From Conidiobolus incongruus B7586 (Eukaryota > Entomophthoromycota > Entomophthoromycetes > Entomophthorales > Conidiobolaceae), in NCBI GenBank assembly GCA_000697335.1, contig JNEM01016927.1:1-12246 (forward strand): 12,246 bases of DNA, read 5' to 3'. The notes beneath the pieces were generated by a model that was given only the letters and a program-made list of their open reading frames with translations, was not told the origin of the DNA and ran no database searches. Made by a program: the position numbers and the translations under genes. How positions within the stretch are numbered: the stretch's first letter is position 1; each line of letters opens with the position of its first letter. Of the stretch, positions 1 to 9,855 are shown one piece after another.

Positions 1-1244
1 ATAATTTACTATTTATTATTTTTTCTATAAAAGCTAAATATACAGAGTATATATTATTATATTATTATATTATAATATCTTAAAATTAAAAAAATAGCAA
101 ATCTTTTAATTATTAATTTTGAAATATATTTTTATTTTGGAAAAATAATAAATATATTGTTTTTATTTAAAATTAACTTTTAAATACTTATTTTCAAATT
201 CTATAAATTTTAAACAGATTAATAAATATTAAATATTTTTTATTTTAATATTATTTAACTTAATTATAAACTTATAAATTTATTTATAGTTAATAGGTAA
301 TTTTTAAAAATAATAGTTAATAAAATAATTATTTAATATAAAACTAAATATTTCAAAACTAAAATAACTATTCAAAACCTATTAAAATTTGGAAAAATAA
401 TTATAATTATTTTGATTAAATTATTTATATAATAGAAAATTTATATATATCAATATTTCTTTTTTATCAAATAACTATTAATAATTATTAATATTGATTA
501 TTTAAATATATTAAAAAAATAAAATTTCAAAGAAGTTAGAATAGTTATAGCTAAACAAAACTTATTAAGGTATAATTAAATTCCAAGACATTTAAAATAC
601 ATTATTATTATTAATTAATTATAAATATTTTTATAACTCTTTATTAAAAGATAAATTAAAATACTAAGTTAGGTTTAAACAATTATATAAATATAAATTT
701 TGATATATAAATATTATGTTTTTAAATAAATATCAGTTATTTAAAAATAGATTTTAATTATATAAACTAATTTTATTCATATAGCAAAAATTTATTAATA
801 ATAAGCTTTATATTATTTTTTAATTGTTTTATTTATTAATATGATTATATATTAAAAGATATTTATTATTAATATAAATATTTAAAAAATATATAAGGCT
901 AAAGCTAAAAAAAATTTGTTTAAAATTAGAAAATAGTATAATATCTAAATTATTTAATAGATTATAACTTTAGTAATTATAATTTCTTTACACAAATAAA
1001 AAGTTAATTTATAATAAAAAACTCATGTAAATATATTTAATTAGTTTATAAAATATTACATTTAAGTCTTTAATATAAAGAATTCTTATTTAGTTGATAA
1101 AAGCTTGCCAACAATATATCTAAAAGTTATTAATGATAAATAAAATTAATTTTATACTATTTATGTATTTTTTGCATATTACATATTCAAAATTATATTT
1201 ATTTTGATTTCAAAATATTTCCTTTAATTTTTGTAGTTAGGATA
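1..1244 (+). mobile_element. Degraded mariner element, copy D (5' end beyond window)
   Basis: This stretch aligns by eye with copy B in the same orientation. Shared blocks include the run around 361-400 (ctattcaaaacctattaaaa, against 5250-5275), the run around 930-1000 (against the region of the third catalytic residue in B), and the tail around 1120-1225 (against 6095-6195). The right terminus is recognisable at about 1211-1244 as a diverged TTTCCT end. Counting back a full length of about 1.3 kb puts the left end some 50 bases before the window. The copy is more diverged than A, B and C, and no usable transposase frame remains. The exact right boundary is uncertain by a few bases because the TA duplication is not clear here. 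Confidence 0.7.
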
Positions 1245-1326
1245 GAGTCAGAAATTATCCATTATATTCAACAAACTTAAATACGATCAAGATATTAGGG
1301 GTTTAATAATTACTAATTTTAGCTTT

Positions 1327-2388
1327 TTATGTATAGGAGTATTTAAATCTGAAAACAAAGTTTATCATTTTCAATTTCAATTGCAATTGATTAATACATT
1401 TACCTGGACCATAACCAATTGGAGTTACTTGAATGGGATTGATTTCTTTCATACTGGGATATGTATAGAATTTTTTAACAATATGTTCCAAATTTAAAAT
1501 TTTGGCAATTAATGCGATTATATTAGTAATAAATAATGTTGAAAGAGTTGTACATTATTCCTTAACTCCAGGCAATTGATAAAATATGTTGAGCCTAGTT
1601 CAAGATATGTAGATAATTATGTGTGATGTATTTCAAAGTAGTTTTAAAATGATCAAGGTAAACAGGATCAAAGCGAACAATAGTTGTCCAGAGTCTAATG
1701 TCAGCTTCAGTAAGTTGATCTCCTACTAAGTACTTGTTTTTTGATAGGATCTCTTCAACTCTATCTAAACTCTTAAACACTGGAAAAACATGATTCTCAT
1801 AAGCTTCCTGATTGGTAGCGAATCCAAAATTATAAACGCTGTATTAATATAGTGATAAATTTATTCATTAATTTCATCAATTTGAGAGCGGAGGGCTCCA
1901 GGTTAGAAGTCAATGCTACGATATTCTTCAGGTAGTAAATCACTGAAAGCGCTATTGAAAATATGAATAATTTCCGAACTTTAATTATTGACAATTGTAT
2001 TCAATTTTTTATCGCATAGCACAGGTACAGTATATAAATCAGAGTAATTGGGATCAGCTTTGAGATAGATTTCCTTAAGATATTTAGCACGATTCACAGT
2101 GTCTGGAATACATCCTTGAGTTTCTTCAGAAGTACTGGATTTCCATCCATTTTTACTTAAGGTGTAATTGACGATTGACAATCCAACAATGTTTTCTAAA
2201 TGCTTTTGCTTTCGAAAGATCAAAGTTCTATGAGCCTATGGACAAGGAAATGAGATATATAAATGATATCGGTTTGCTTCAGATTGGAATTTGGCATTAG
2301 GATCATTAGAGATAAAATTTCTCAAACTGGATACTCGGCGTCTGAATTCACCATCAATTTTCCTTGATTGATTAGACTCTACAGTCAT
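1327..2388 (-). pseudogene. Glutathionyl-hydroquinone reductase (Ecm4/xi-class GST) pseudogene
   Basis: Read on the minus strand from ATG at 2386-2388, the sequence follows the xi-class glutathione transferase family, which reduces glutathionyl-hydroquinones. In order it shows DGEFRRRVSSLRNFIS, then RYHLYISFPCP-AHRTLIFRK with the catalytic Cys of the CPWAHR motif (about 2215-2270), KEIYLKADPNYSDLYTVPVL (about 2020-2080), the C-terminal domain block VYNFGFATNQEAYENHVFP, then YLVGDQLTEADIRLWTTIVR and FDPVYLDHFK (1620-1760). The terminal piece NLEHIVKKFYTYPSMKEINP continues in another frame to a stop at 1327. The length, about 354 codons, matches the family. It is broken: the Trp of CPWAHR is TAG, further in-frame stops fall at about 1981, 1903 and 1858, and frame changes fall near 1835 and again in 1500-1600. 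Most stops are explained by C-to-T or G-to-A changes. Identification is confident, loss of function nearly so. It lies between mariner copies D and A. Confidence 0.88.
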
Positions 2389-2510
2389 TTTTCTTAATAG
2401 TTGAAATATTGATTAGTGTTAATTTTTGAACTATTGTAATTTATAATCTTTATAAAATATATAAATTTTCCAATTACAAATAAATTAAAAGATATTCAAA
2501 CCCAAAAATA

Positions 2511-3811
2511 TTACTCTGCATTTTTAATAATGGGAATTTTTTGCAATTAAAAATAAATAAATATTTTAATAGATAATATATAAAAATAAATATATAATAT
2601 AAATTTACTAATTTCTTTTATTATTAATAACTTTTTGTTATATTTTTAAAAAAGATTTAACACTTAAAAAACAATTCTTTTTATTAAAGACTAAAATTTG
2701 ATGTTTTATAAACTAATTAAATTTTCTTATAGAAATTTTTTTCTTATAAGCTAGTTTTTTAATTACTTAAAGTAATTATAATTACATAACTTATAATTTA
2801 AAGAGTATATTTGATGTAGTAGTTTTTTTAGTTATTTTTAATTAGAAAGTTTTTTATAATTTTAAATTTATATATTTTATAATTATTATGTAAAATGATA
2901 AGTTTTCTTAAATATATTAAAAACCCTAATTAAAAATACTTTTATTTAAAAAAACAATATAAAGTTTATTATTAATTGATTTTCTTTTAAAAATTAAATA
3001 AAAGTAGCATATATCATTATAATTTATTATAATAATTAATATTCACTTATTAACAAAATATTTATTTAGATTTATAAATAGGATAATTTAATATAATTTC
3101 ACATTTTAATTTATGTTTTAATAAAAAATTATATATAAAGATTTAAGATTTATTAATTTTAATTATTCATTATAAAAGTTTAAGATTTTAATAATATTTT
3201 AGTAAGTTTTATTTAACAATAACTACTATAACTTTTTTAAGCTTTAATTAAATTATAAGGTATTTATTGTAAATTTTTCTTTGTTAATTTGAGTTTGAAT
3301 TTTAATATATATAAAATACTTATAAAACTAATATTAAAATACTTAGAAAATTTTTTAACTAAAATAAAAAGGTAATTTTTAATATATTCTTTTATTTCAA
3401 TAATAATTAAAATAGTAATAGTTAAAGTTAATCTTTTAAATTTTAATAGGTTTTAAATAATTTTTTTTTAATTTTTAAATTACTTACTTTATAATAAATT
3501 ATTAATTTAAATAATAATTTAATATTAAAAGCTACTTATAAATTTTAGATAATTTTATATGGTTTATGGTTAAGTTTTAATAATACTAAAATAAAAAACT
3601 TATAATAATTATTATTTAATTTAAGCATAATTAAATTAAACAGCCAATTTTAAAAAATTAATTTTTTAATCAAAAAAATAATTATAAATATATATATATT
3701 AAAAACATATAATATCCTATTAACTTTGTATATATTTATATATTTCAAACTAATAATATGTTTGAAACATCAGTAATTAAAAAATATCCCATTATTTTAA
3801 ATTTAAAATAA
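2511..3811 (-). mobile_element. Mariner element, copy A, both ends present
   Basis: This is a 1301-bp element in minus orientation. It is flanked by TA at 2509-2510 and 3812-3813, the usual target duplication of the mariner group. Its ends are imperfect inverted repeats: the left begins TTACTCTG and runs into TAATGGGAATTTTTT, and the right, read inward on the minus strand, begins TTATTTTAAATTT and runs into TAATGGGATATTTTTT. The body aligns throughout with copy C and with the reverse complement of copy B. The transposase region is riddled with stops, so the copy cannot move itself. It lies 122 bp upstream of the reductase pseudogene start and could have displaced part of that gene's promoter; this is inference. 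Confidence 0.82.
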
Positions 3812-3813
3812 TA

Positions 3814-4744
3814 TTAACTCTTTAAATTAAATTTAAACTTTAAATTAATATATTGAATAATAAACAATTCTAGATATTGTTTTTATTAAATATTTATACT
3901 ATTTTAATAGTTAATCAAATATTTATAAATTAAATCATATTATATAACTTTTTCATAATATTATCAAATTTAATATTTGAAATTAAAAACCATTTGTTAA
4001 AAATTAGCTAAATAACTTGAGTAATTTTTTATAAAAATTAAAAATTTTAAAAATACAGGTTTTTGGTTCAAACTACAATCTTTCAAATATTTTACATAGT
4101 GATTACTCAATATAACAAAATTTTATTAATTATAATATATAAGTCAAAATTGATAATTTATAAAAAAATATAAAGTCAATTAAGTAATTTTTAATAGGTT
4201 CAATATTATTTTTATAAAGAATTAATATAAATTTTTTAAATATTGAATGATTTTTATTCAATTGAATTAAAATTGAAATTTCACTTGATATAATTGATTT
4301 AACCTAAATATAATAACTCTACAAATTTTTTCAAGTATTTAAATTTAAATTATTTCTATAACTTTAATATATTCTATTAATCTTTAATTTTTCTTTTTAA
4401 TTATACAAATTGTAAAATATGAATTTGTATTTTTTAAGTATACTTATGAATCAAATCTCTTGTTTAATTGAAATTTAATAGTTAAAAATTAGATAATAAT
4501 GTGTTATTTTTTCATTGTGATAATAAAATGAGTTTTTATTTAAAGTGACTTTGAAAATATAATAAAATTTTCATAACTTAGATTAAATTAACTGTATATA
4601 AGTTTGATATATTTCTCAAGGAAATTTTCATTTATATTTATTAATATTATAATTTTGTTTATAACTTTGAAATATTATTTTATGTATACTATATATTATA
4701 TAAACTATTATTTGATTAATAGCTATCAATAGAAATTACATATA
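3814..4744. other. AT-rich spacer, no feature recognised
   Basis: This 931-base interval between mariner copies A and C has no reading frame of coding character, no RNA gene and no alignment by eye to the mariner copies. It is composed almost wholly of A and T tracts. It may be old decayed repeat sequence, but nothing in it shows this. Confidence 0.5.
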
Positions 4745-4746
4745 TA

Positions 4747-7367
4747 TTACTTTGTAATTTAAATAATAGGAATTTTTTCTGATTGAAAAAAAGTAAATAT
4801 TTTAATATATAAAAAATAAAAATAAATATATAATATAAAATTAATAATTTCTTTTATTTCTAATAACTTTTTACTATACTTTTAGTAAAGATCTAATACT
4901 TAAAAAGTATTACCTTAAATTTAAAATAATGGGAAATTTTTTAATTTCTGATTTTTCAAACATATTATTAGTTTGAAATAAATAAATATATACAAAGTTA
5001 ATAGGAAATTATATATCTTTAATATATATATATTAGTTTTTTGATTAAAAAATTAACTTTTTAAAATTAGTTGTTTAATTTAGTTATGCTTAAACTAAAT
5101 AGTAATCATCAAAAGTTTTTTATTTTGGTATCTGTAAAACTTAACCATAAACCCTCTAAAATTATTTAAAATTTACAAGTAGCTTTTAATAATAAAGTAT
5201 TATCTAAATTAACAATTTATTGCTAGGTAAATTACTTTAAAGTTAAAAGAGAAACTATTCAAAACCTGTTAAAATCTAAAAAACTAACTTTAACTGTTAC
5301 TCTTTCAATTATAAATAGAGTGAAAAAATATATTGAAAAGCACCTTTTTATTTTAGCTAGAAAATTATTTAAGCATTTTAATATTAGTTTTACAAGCATT
5401 TTATATATTTTAAAGTTTAAACTAAAATTAATAAATAAAAATATAAAATAGGTACTTTATAATTTAACTAAAGCTTAAAATAAAGCTAAAGTAGCTATTA
5501 TTAAACAGAATCTATTGAAATATTATTAAAAGCCTAGACTTTTACAGTGAATAATTACAATTAATGAATCTTAGTTCCCTATGTATAATCCTTTATTAAA
5601 ACACAAATCAAGATGTTAGATTAAGCTAAATCAACCCCCTTTATAAATCCTTTTAAATAAACATTTTGTTAATAAGCAAATATTAATTATTGTAATAAAT
5701 TATAATAGTATATGGTATTTTTATTTAGTTCCTAAAGGAAAATCATTTAATAGTAAACTATATATTGTTTTTTTAAATAAAAGTATTTCTAATTGGTGTT
5801 CTCAATATAATTTGAGAAAACCTATTATTTTACATGATAATTATAAAATACATAAATCTAAAGCTATAAAAAACTTTCTAATTAAAAATAACTGGAAAAA
5901 ACTACCATATCTAGTATATTCCTTTGATTATAAACTATGTGATTATAATTGCTTTAAGCAATTAAAAAACTAGCTTGCAAGAAAAAAAATTTCTATAGGA
6001 AAATTTAATTGGTTTGTAAAACATTAGATTTTAGTTTTTAATAAAAAGAATTGTTTTTTAAGTGTTAGAAGTTTGTTAAAAGTATAGCAAAAAGCTATTA
6101 ATAATAAAAAAAACTATCAAATTTATATTATATATTTATTTTTATATATTATATATTCAAATGTTTATTTATTTTTAATCACAAAAAATTCCTATTATAA
6201 AAAATATAAAGTAATAGTTTTTTTATTAAAGATTGAAATTTGATATTATATAAACCAATTAAATTTTCTTGTAGAAATTTTCTTTCCTATAAGCTAATTT
6301 TTTAATTACCTAAAACAATTATAATTACATAGGTTATAATTTAAAGAATATATTAGATATGTTAGTTTTTTCTAGTTATTTTTAATAAAAAAGTTTTTTA
6401 CAACTTTAGATTTATATATTTTATAATTATTTTGTAAAATAAAAGATTTTCTTAAATTATATTGAAAATACTAATTAGAAATAATTTTATTTAAAAAAAA
6501 TATAAAGTTTATTATTAATTGATTTTCCTTTAAAAATTAAATAAAAATAGCATATATTATTATAATCTATTATAACAATTAATATTCTTTTATTAATAAA
6601 GTATTTAATTAAAAGAATTTATAAAGTAGGTTAATTTAACTTAATCTAACACTTTGATTTATGTTTTAATAAAGGATTATATAAAAAAATCTAAGATTCA
6701 TCAATTATAATAATTCATTATAAAAACTTTAGTTTCTAATTATACTTTAGTAAGTTTTGTTTAATAATAACTATTCTAGCTTTTTTTAAGCTTTAGTTAA
6801 ATTATAAAGAATCTATTTTATATTTCTATTAATTAATTTTAATTTAAACTTTAATATATATAAAATACTTATATAACTAATATTAAAGTTTTTTGATAAT
6901 TTTTTAACTAAAATAAAAAAATTATTTTTTAATATATTTTTTTACTTTATTAATAATTAAAAGAGTAATAGTTAAAATTAGTTTTTTAGATTTTAATAAG
7001 TTTTAGGTAGTTTCTTTCTTAACTTTAAAGTAATTTATCTAGTAATAAATTGTTAATTTAAATAATACTTTATTACCAAAAGTTGCTTGTAAATTTTAAA
7101 TAATTTTAGAGGGTTTATGGTTAAGTTTAACTAATACTAAAATAAAAAACTTTTGATAGTTATTATTTAGTTTAAGTATAATTAAATTAAATAACTAATT
7201 TTAAAAAATTATTTTTTTAATCAAAAAAGTTATTATATATATATATATATATAATTTAAAACTATTTATTTTCCTATTTGTTTTGTATATATTTTTTATT
7301 TGAAACTAATAATATGTTTGAAAAATCAGAAATTAAAAAATTTCCTATTTTTTTGATTCTATAATAA
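4747..7367 (-). mobile_element. Mariner element, copy C, interrupted by copy B
   Basis: This minus-strand element is flanked by TA at 4745-4746 and 7368-7369. The left end begins TTACTTTGTAATTT and leads into TAATAGGAATTTTTT. The right end, read inward, begins TTATTATAGAATC and leads into ATAGGAAATTTTTT. It is split: 4747-4907 is the left piece and 6217-7367 the rest. Removing copy B and one TA joins the two pieces into a continuous match with copy A (cttaaaaagta / gttttttta against cttaaaaaacaattctttttat). Without B its length is 1314 bp, close to A (1301) and B (1305). The transposase is dead from many substitutions as well as from the insertion. C must be older in place than B. Confidence 0.82.
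4910..6214 (+). mobile_element. Mariner element, copy B (DD34D transposase remnant), nested in copy C
   Basis: This is a 1305-bp element with TA at 4908-4909 and 6215-6216 and terminal repeats that begin TTACCTTAAATTT (left) and TTACTTTATATTT (right, read inward), each followed by TAATRGGAA plus a T run. The IS630/Tc1/mariner transposase is legible from about 5250 to 6130. A helix-turn-helix-like block precedes the NLTKA stretch. The first catalytic site reads ITINES at 5551-5571, where the Asp is now Asn (GAT to AAT). Then comes LHDNYKIHKSKAI with Asp at 5836-5838, and YSFDYKLCDYNCFKQLKN with Asp at 5941-5943. The last two have exactly 34 residues between them, the DD34D spacing of mariner proper. 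Stops occur in place of Trp or Gln codons (5572-5574, 6004-6030 and others). It inserted into copy C in the opposite orientation. Confidence 0.88.
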
Positions 7368-7369
7368 TA

Positions 7370-7855
7370 TATATATATATTTTATTTGAATCTGAAATAA
7401 ATATAGAATTATAATCATCTTATATTTCTTTATCTGACTTATAAAGTTTAAACTAGAATTCATTTTTAATTGTTTCTTATATATTAGGAAAATTATTAAT
7501 TATTTTTCTTAGTTTAATTATATCACTCAGATTTAAACAGTATATAATCTGATTTATTAATTATTCTCTTACTATACCCAATTAAACAATCCCACTTATA
7601 TGATTTCATCATAATATAAAATTTTATTATATATTTTATTATTTATAAAAGAAAATAAATTAATATTAATATATATTATAATTATTATCACAAAGTAAGT
7701 TAAAATTAATTAATTAAATATGTATATTAAATACATAGAATATTTTCACAAAGAAAAGTATTAATAAATATATTTTTATAATTTTTAACTCTAAATTATT
7801 TTTATTAAAATATTAGATTTTTATATTTTAATATCAAATTTATACAAAAATAGTA

Positions 7856-7894
<39 letters not shown>

Positions 7895-7940
7895 ATAATA
7901 TTGAATTTTAATTAAAAGAATTAAACCAAAATAACTTATA
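7370..7940. other. AT-rich spacer
   Basis: This is low-complexity AT-rich sequence between mariner copy C and the composition island. It carries a short TA run near 7367-7380 and the (AT)16 microsatellite at 7861-7892. No gene is visible. Confidence 0.5.
7861..7892. repeat. (AT)16 microsatellite
   Basis: Sixteen perfect AT units run in a row. They lie about 50 bases beyond the 3' end of the minus-strand frame that ends at 7941. The length is likely to vary between strains. Confidence 0.95.
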
Positions 7941-8246
7941 TCAACTTTTAAAGTCTAGAATAATCAATAAATCTGAGTATATGTCAATGGCCTCTAAGAT
8001 CCGCCAATGAGGGGCCGAGGAATTCGTCACGAGATCATCACATCGATGTATAAGGATTCCCCAACTCATTAATAAACATAAGCGCATGATCCAACGATTA
8101 ATCCCAGTAGTCACCCAAATTCCTCCCCAGCTAATCATTATACATAGAACGGCGACGACGAATACAATTGAGGATACCTGCGTGGGTTCCGCAAGGGGGT
8201 TCTCTTTTAGGACTATAGGGGAGAAAATATAACGAAGCATTACCAT
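7941..8246 (-). CDS. Unrecognised hydrophobic protein, 101 codons
   Basis: I do not recognise this protein. The frame runs from ATG at 8244-8246 to a stop at 7941. It predicts two strong membrane-spanning stretches, about residues 25-46 (VSSIVFVVAVLCIMISWGG) and 49-69 (INRWIMRLCLLMSWGILI), and a weaker hydrophobic tail ending LLIILDFKS. The base composition is much richer in G and C than the flanks, and the open frame contains CCG, GCG and GGG codons absent from the surrounding spacer. The same frame stays open upstream of the ATG to a TGA near 8312, so the true start or an upstream exon may lie there. It starts two bases from a divergent frame on the other strand. It could be a real small gene, one exon of a larger one, or the best-preserved part of a decayed gene. 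Confidence 0.4.
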   Translation of the reverse strand: MVMLRYIFSPIVLKENPLAEPTQVSSIVFVVAVLCIMISWGGIWVTTGINRWIMRLCLLMSWGILIHRCDDLVTNSSAPHWRILEAIDIYSDLLIILDFKS

Positions 8247-8247
8247 A

Positions 8248-8514
8248 ATGTATGTTCTTATTATAGGGTGCTCTGATTTAGAGAGAGAGAGTTTATTAGT
8301 TCTTTGGATCTTTCAAGGAATGACCAGAATAGTTGAGTGAACTATTCTGGTGTTTTCTTTTATGTTTCCTTATTCTATACTAATTATTTTACTTATTTTG
8401 GCTTGCTTCGGGGACTTTCGTTTTGTTCTTAATATGACCTTGTTTTGGATAATGTCACGATGGGTCGTGACCAACATAATTAAAAAACTGAGAAATATCG
8501 GTCAGATTAAGTAA
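8248..8514 (+). pseudogene. Unrecognised hydrophobic frame with one internal TGA
   Basis: The frame opens at ATG 8248-8250 and closes at TAA 8512-8514, 88 codons, with a single TGA at 8338-8340. After the TGA it is strongly hydrophobic (FSFMFPYSILIILLILACFG) and ends in a basic tail (IIKKLRNIGQIK), the shape of a small membrane protein. The TGA lies at the edge of the loop of a perfect hairpin. CGA-to-TGA is the kind of change seen elsewhere in this window, so a decayed gene is the simplest reading. The opposite strand is also partly open here (for example from ATG near 8487), so the coding strand is not certain. No family is recognised. Confidence 0.3.
8323..8351. repeat. Perfect 12-bp inverted repeat with 5-base loop
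   Basis: The arms are ACCAGAATAGTT (8323-8334) and AACTATTCTGGT (8340-8351), separated by GAGTG. The match is perfect and the arms are of mixed composition, so this is not a by-product of the AT-rich background. A pyrimidine-rich stretch with T runs (gttttcttttatg) follows. It lies within both overlapping open frames. Confidence 0.9.
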
Positions 8515-8520
8515 TATTAA

Positions 8521-8559
8521 TTCGCATTCATTTCAACAAAATCATGCGAAACATTTTTT
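8521..8559 (+). terminator. Inverted repeat plus T6, terminator-like
   Basis: Arms TTCGCAT (8521-8527) and ATGCGAA (8544-8550) match perfectly across a 16-base loop and are followed by a run of six T. This begins seven bases after the TAA of the plus frame at 8248-8514. The shape resembles an intrinsic terminator, but the loop is long and the surrounding genome looks eukaryotic, so the role is unproven. Confidence 0.3.
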
Positions 8560-8717
8560 ATGAGCAATAGCAAATCAGCTATTATGATAAAATTAAGCTG
8601 TTAATTAATTCATTTACGTGTAATAAATAATATATTAATAGTATTATTATTTTGAGATTTATTTTTTTTCAGTTTAATCTCAAGAAAAATATTTGAAGTG
8701 AATCAATTGATTTATGT

Positions 8718-8722
8718 AAAAA
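8718..8722 (-). terminator. Pol III terminator (T5) of tRNA-Gln
   Basis: A run of five T on the minus strand begins ten bases past the tRNA 3' end, the standard RNA polymerase III stop signal. Confidence 0.7.
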
Positions 8723-8732
8723 GAACCAAATT

Positions 8733-8804
8733 AGCTCTGCCTGAGAATCGAACTCAGATCGCAGGATTCAAAGTCCTGAGTGCTAACCATTACAACAGCG
8801 GAGC
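8733..8804 (-). tRNA. tRNA-Gln (anticodon TTG)
   Basis: On the minus strand the 72-nt sequence folds as a cloverleaf. The acceptor strands are GCTCCGC and GCAGAGC with discriminator T. The D arm contains TAATGGTTAGCA, the anticodon stem is CAGGA/TCCTG around loop CTTTGAA (anticodon TTG, reading CAA), and the T stem is CTGAG/CTCAG around TTCGATT. The internal B box (AGTTCGATTC) is good, and T5 follows on the minus strand (A5 at 8718-8722 on the plus). It closely matches the usual eukaryotic nuclear tRNA-Gln. One acceptor pair, 5:68, is C-A rather than C-G, and the first D-stem pair is weak, so reduced function is possible. No intron and no encoded CCA, as expected for eukaryotes. Confidence 0.92.
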
Positions 8805-8805
8805 T

Positions 8806-9774
8806 GGTTAAAATTTTATTTTAGAATTCTATGATTATTTTCATATTAATTTAGTTATATTAATAGCAAACTTGAATATTTTTAATATTATAACAAACTT
8901 GTCCATTCAAAGTTGAAATTTTCCAATAACATCATTTCATATCATTTAATTTATAATATTTTCATATTTTATACCTAATATAATTATATTATAACCTTAT
9001 ATCATCATTTCAATAATATTTTTTTAATTATATCTAAAAATAAAAGAATAAATAATTAAGTATCAATTTGATTACTGATTGCTCCAAGGTTTGGTGAGGT
9101 GTTAATTTGAAAGAGATGATCATTTTTGTTACAACTTCAGAAGGATGATATTATAATTAATCATATTTAACATTTATATTAATAAGTAATGCTGTTTTTT
9201 TCTTAGTGAAATAATGAGGTTTGGACATTATAAAATCTTGCTATAATTTTTAGAAAATTAATTAATTAGAATATAACAATTGTACAGTCAAGTTCAATAT
9301 GAAATATAAATTCAAGTTCATTTCAAATATTAATATATTCTTATTTGATTGTAATTGGTTAATTATAAATTCTAAAATGACTATATTTTGGTTATTCTTT
9401 TTAAATCAATTCTGTTCATAAGTAAGTTTCAATTTTATGGCATAAAATTGAGATTAACATTTCTGAAGGGATTTTCATAAACTTAAAGATCTGTGTTAAA
9501 TTAGCATAAAAAAGAGAGTGTTGATGCGATAATTGAAAACTTTGATGATTGACTATGCAGTTTGAATGTCTATCAATGGATACTAGGTAATGTCAACAGT
9601 GTAAAGATGTGATGTTTGCTTATGCAAATGACTGTTTACAGACGTTAATTAGAGTTGAAGAATATCTTGTAATGGATTGATTAGCATTGTTTAATAGTCT
9701 GGAATCCGTTATTTCTATAAATTAGTCAACAATATTATATTTTATTGTAAATAGTAACTTGTCTTATTTTACTT
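8806..9774. other. Spacer between tRNA-Gln and the M14-like gene
   Basis: No gene is seen in this 970-base interval. The part from about 9500 to 9720 is less AT-rich than the rest and holds a small inverted repeat, TTTGC at 9615-9619 and GCAAA at 9624-9628. It probably includes the upstream control region of the M14-like gene, but no specific factor site can be named. Confidence 0.5.
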
Positions 9775-9783
9775 TATATAAAT
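9775..9783 (+). promoter_or_regulatory. Candidate TATA box of the M14-like gene
   Basis: TATATAAAT lies 73 bases before the chosen ATG at 9856, a plausible TATA-to-start distance for a short leader. In this AT-rich background such a match can arise by chance, so support is moderate. Confidence 0.4.
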
Positions 9784-9855
9784 CATCTTTTGAACTTTGA
9801 AAAAGATAGCATATATCTCAAATCTATTCAAACTGACTATTTTAACTATTTAAAA

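Noticed and set aside
8338-8340. TGA as a selenocysteine codon next to a hairpin.
   Set aside because: The TGA sits at the loop edge rather than upstream of the stem, no SECIS core is seen, and the protein belongs to no known selenoprotein family.
9541-9620. Possible C/D box snoRNA, from a TGATGA at about 9543.
   Set aside because: No D box or terminal stem could be found at a sensible distance.
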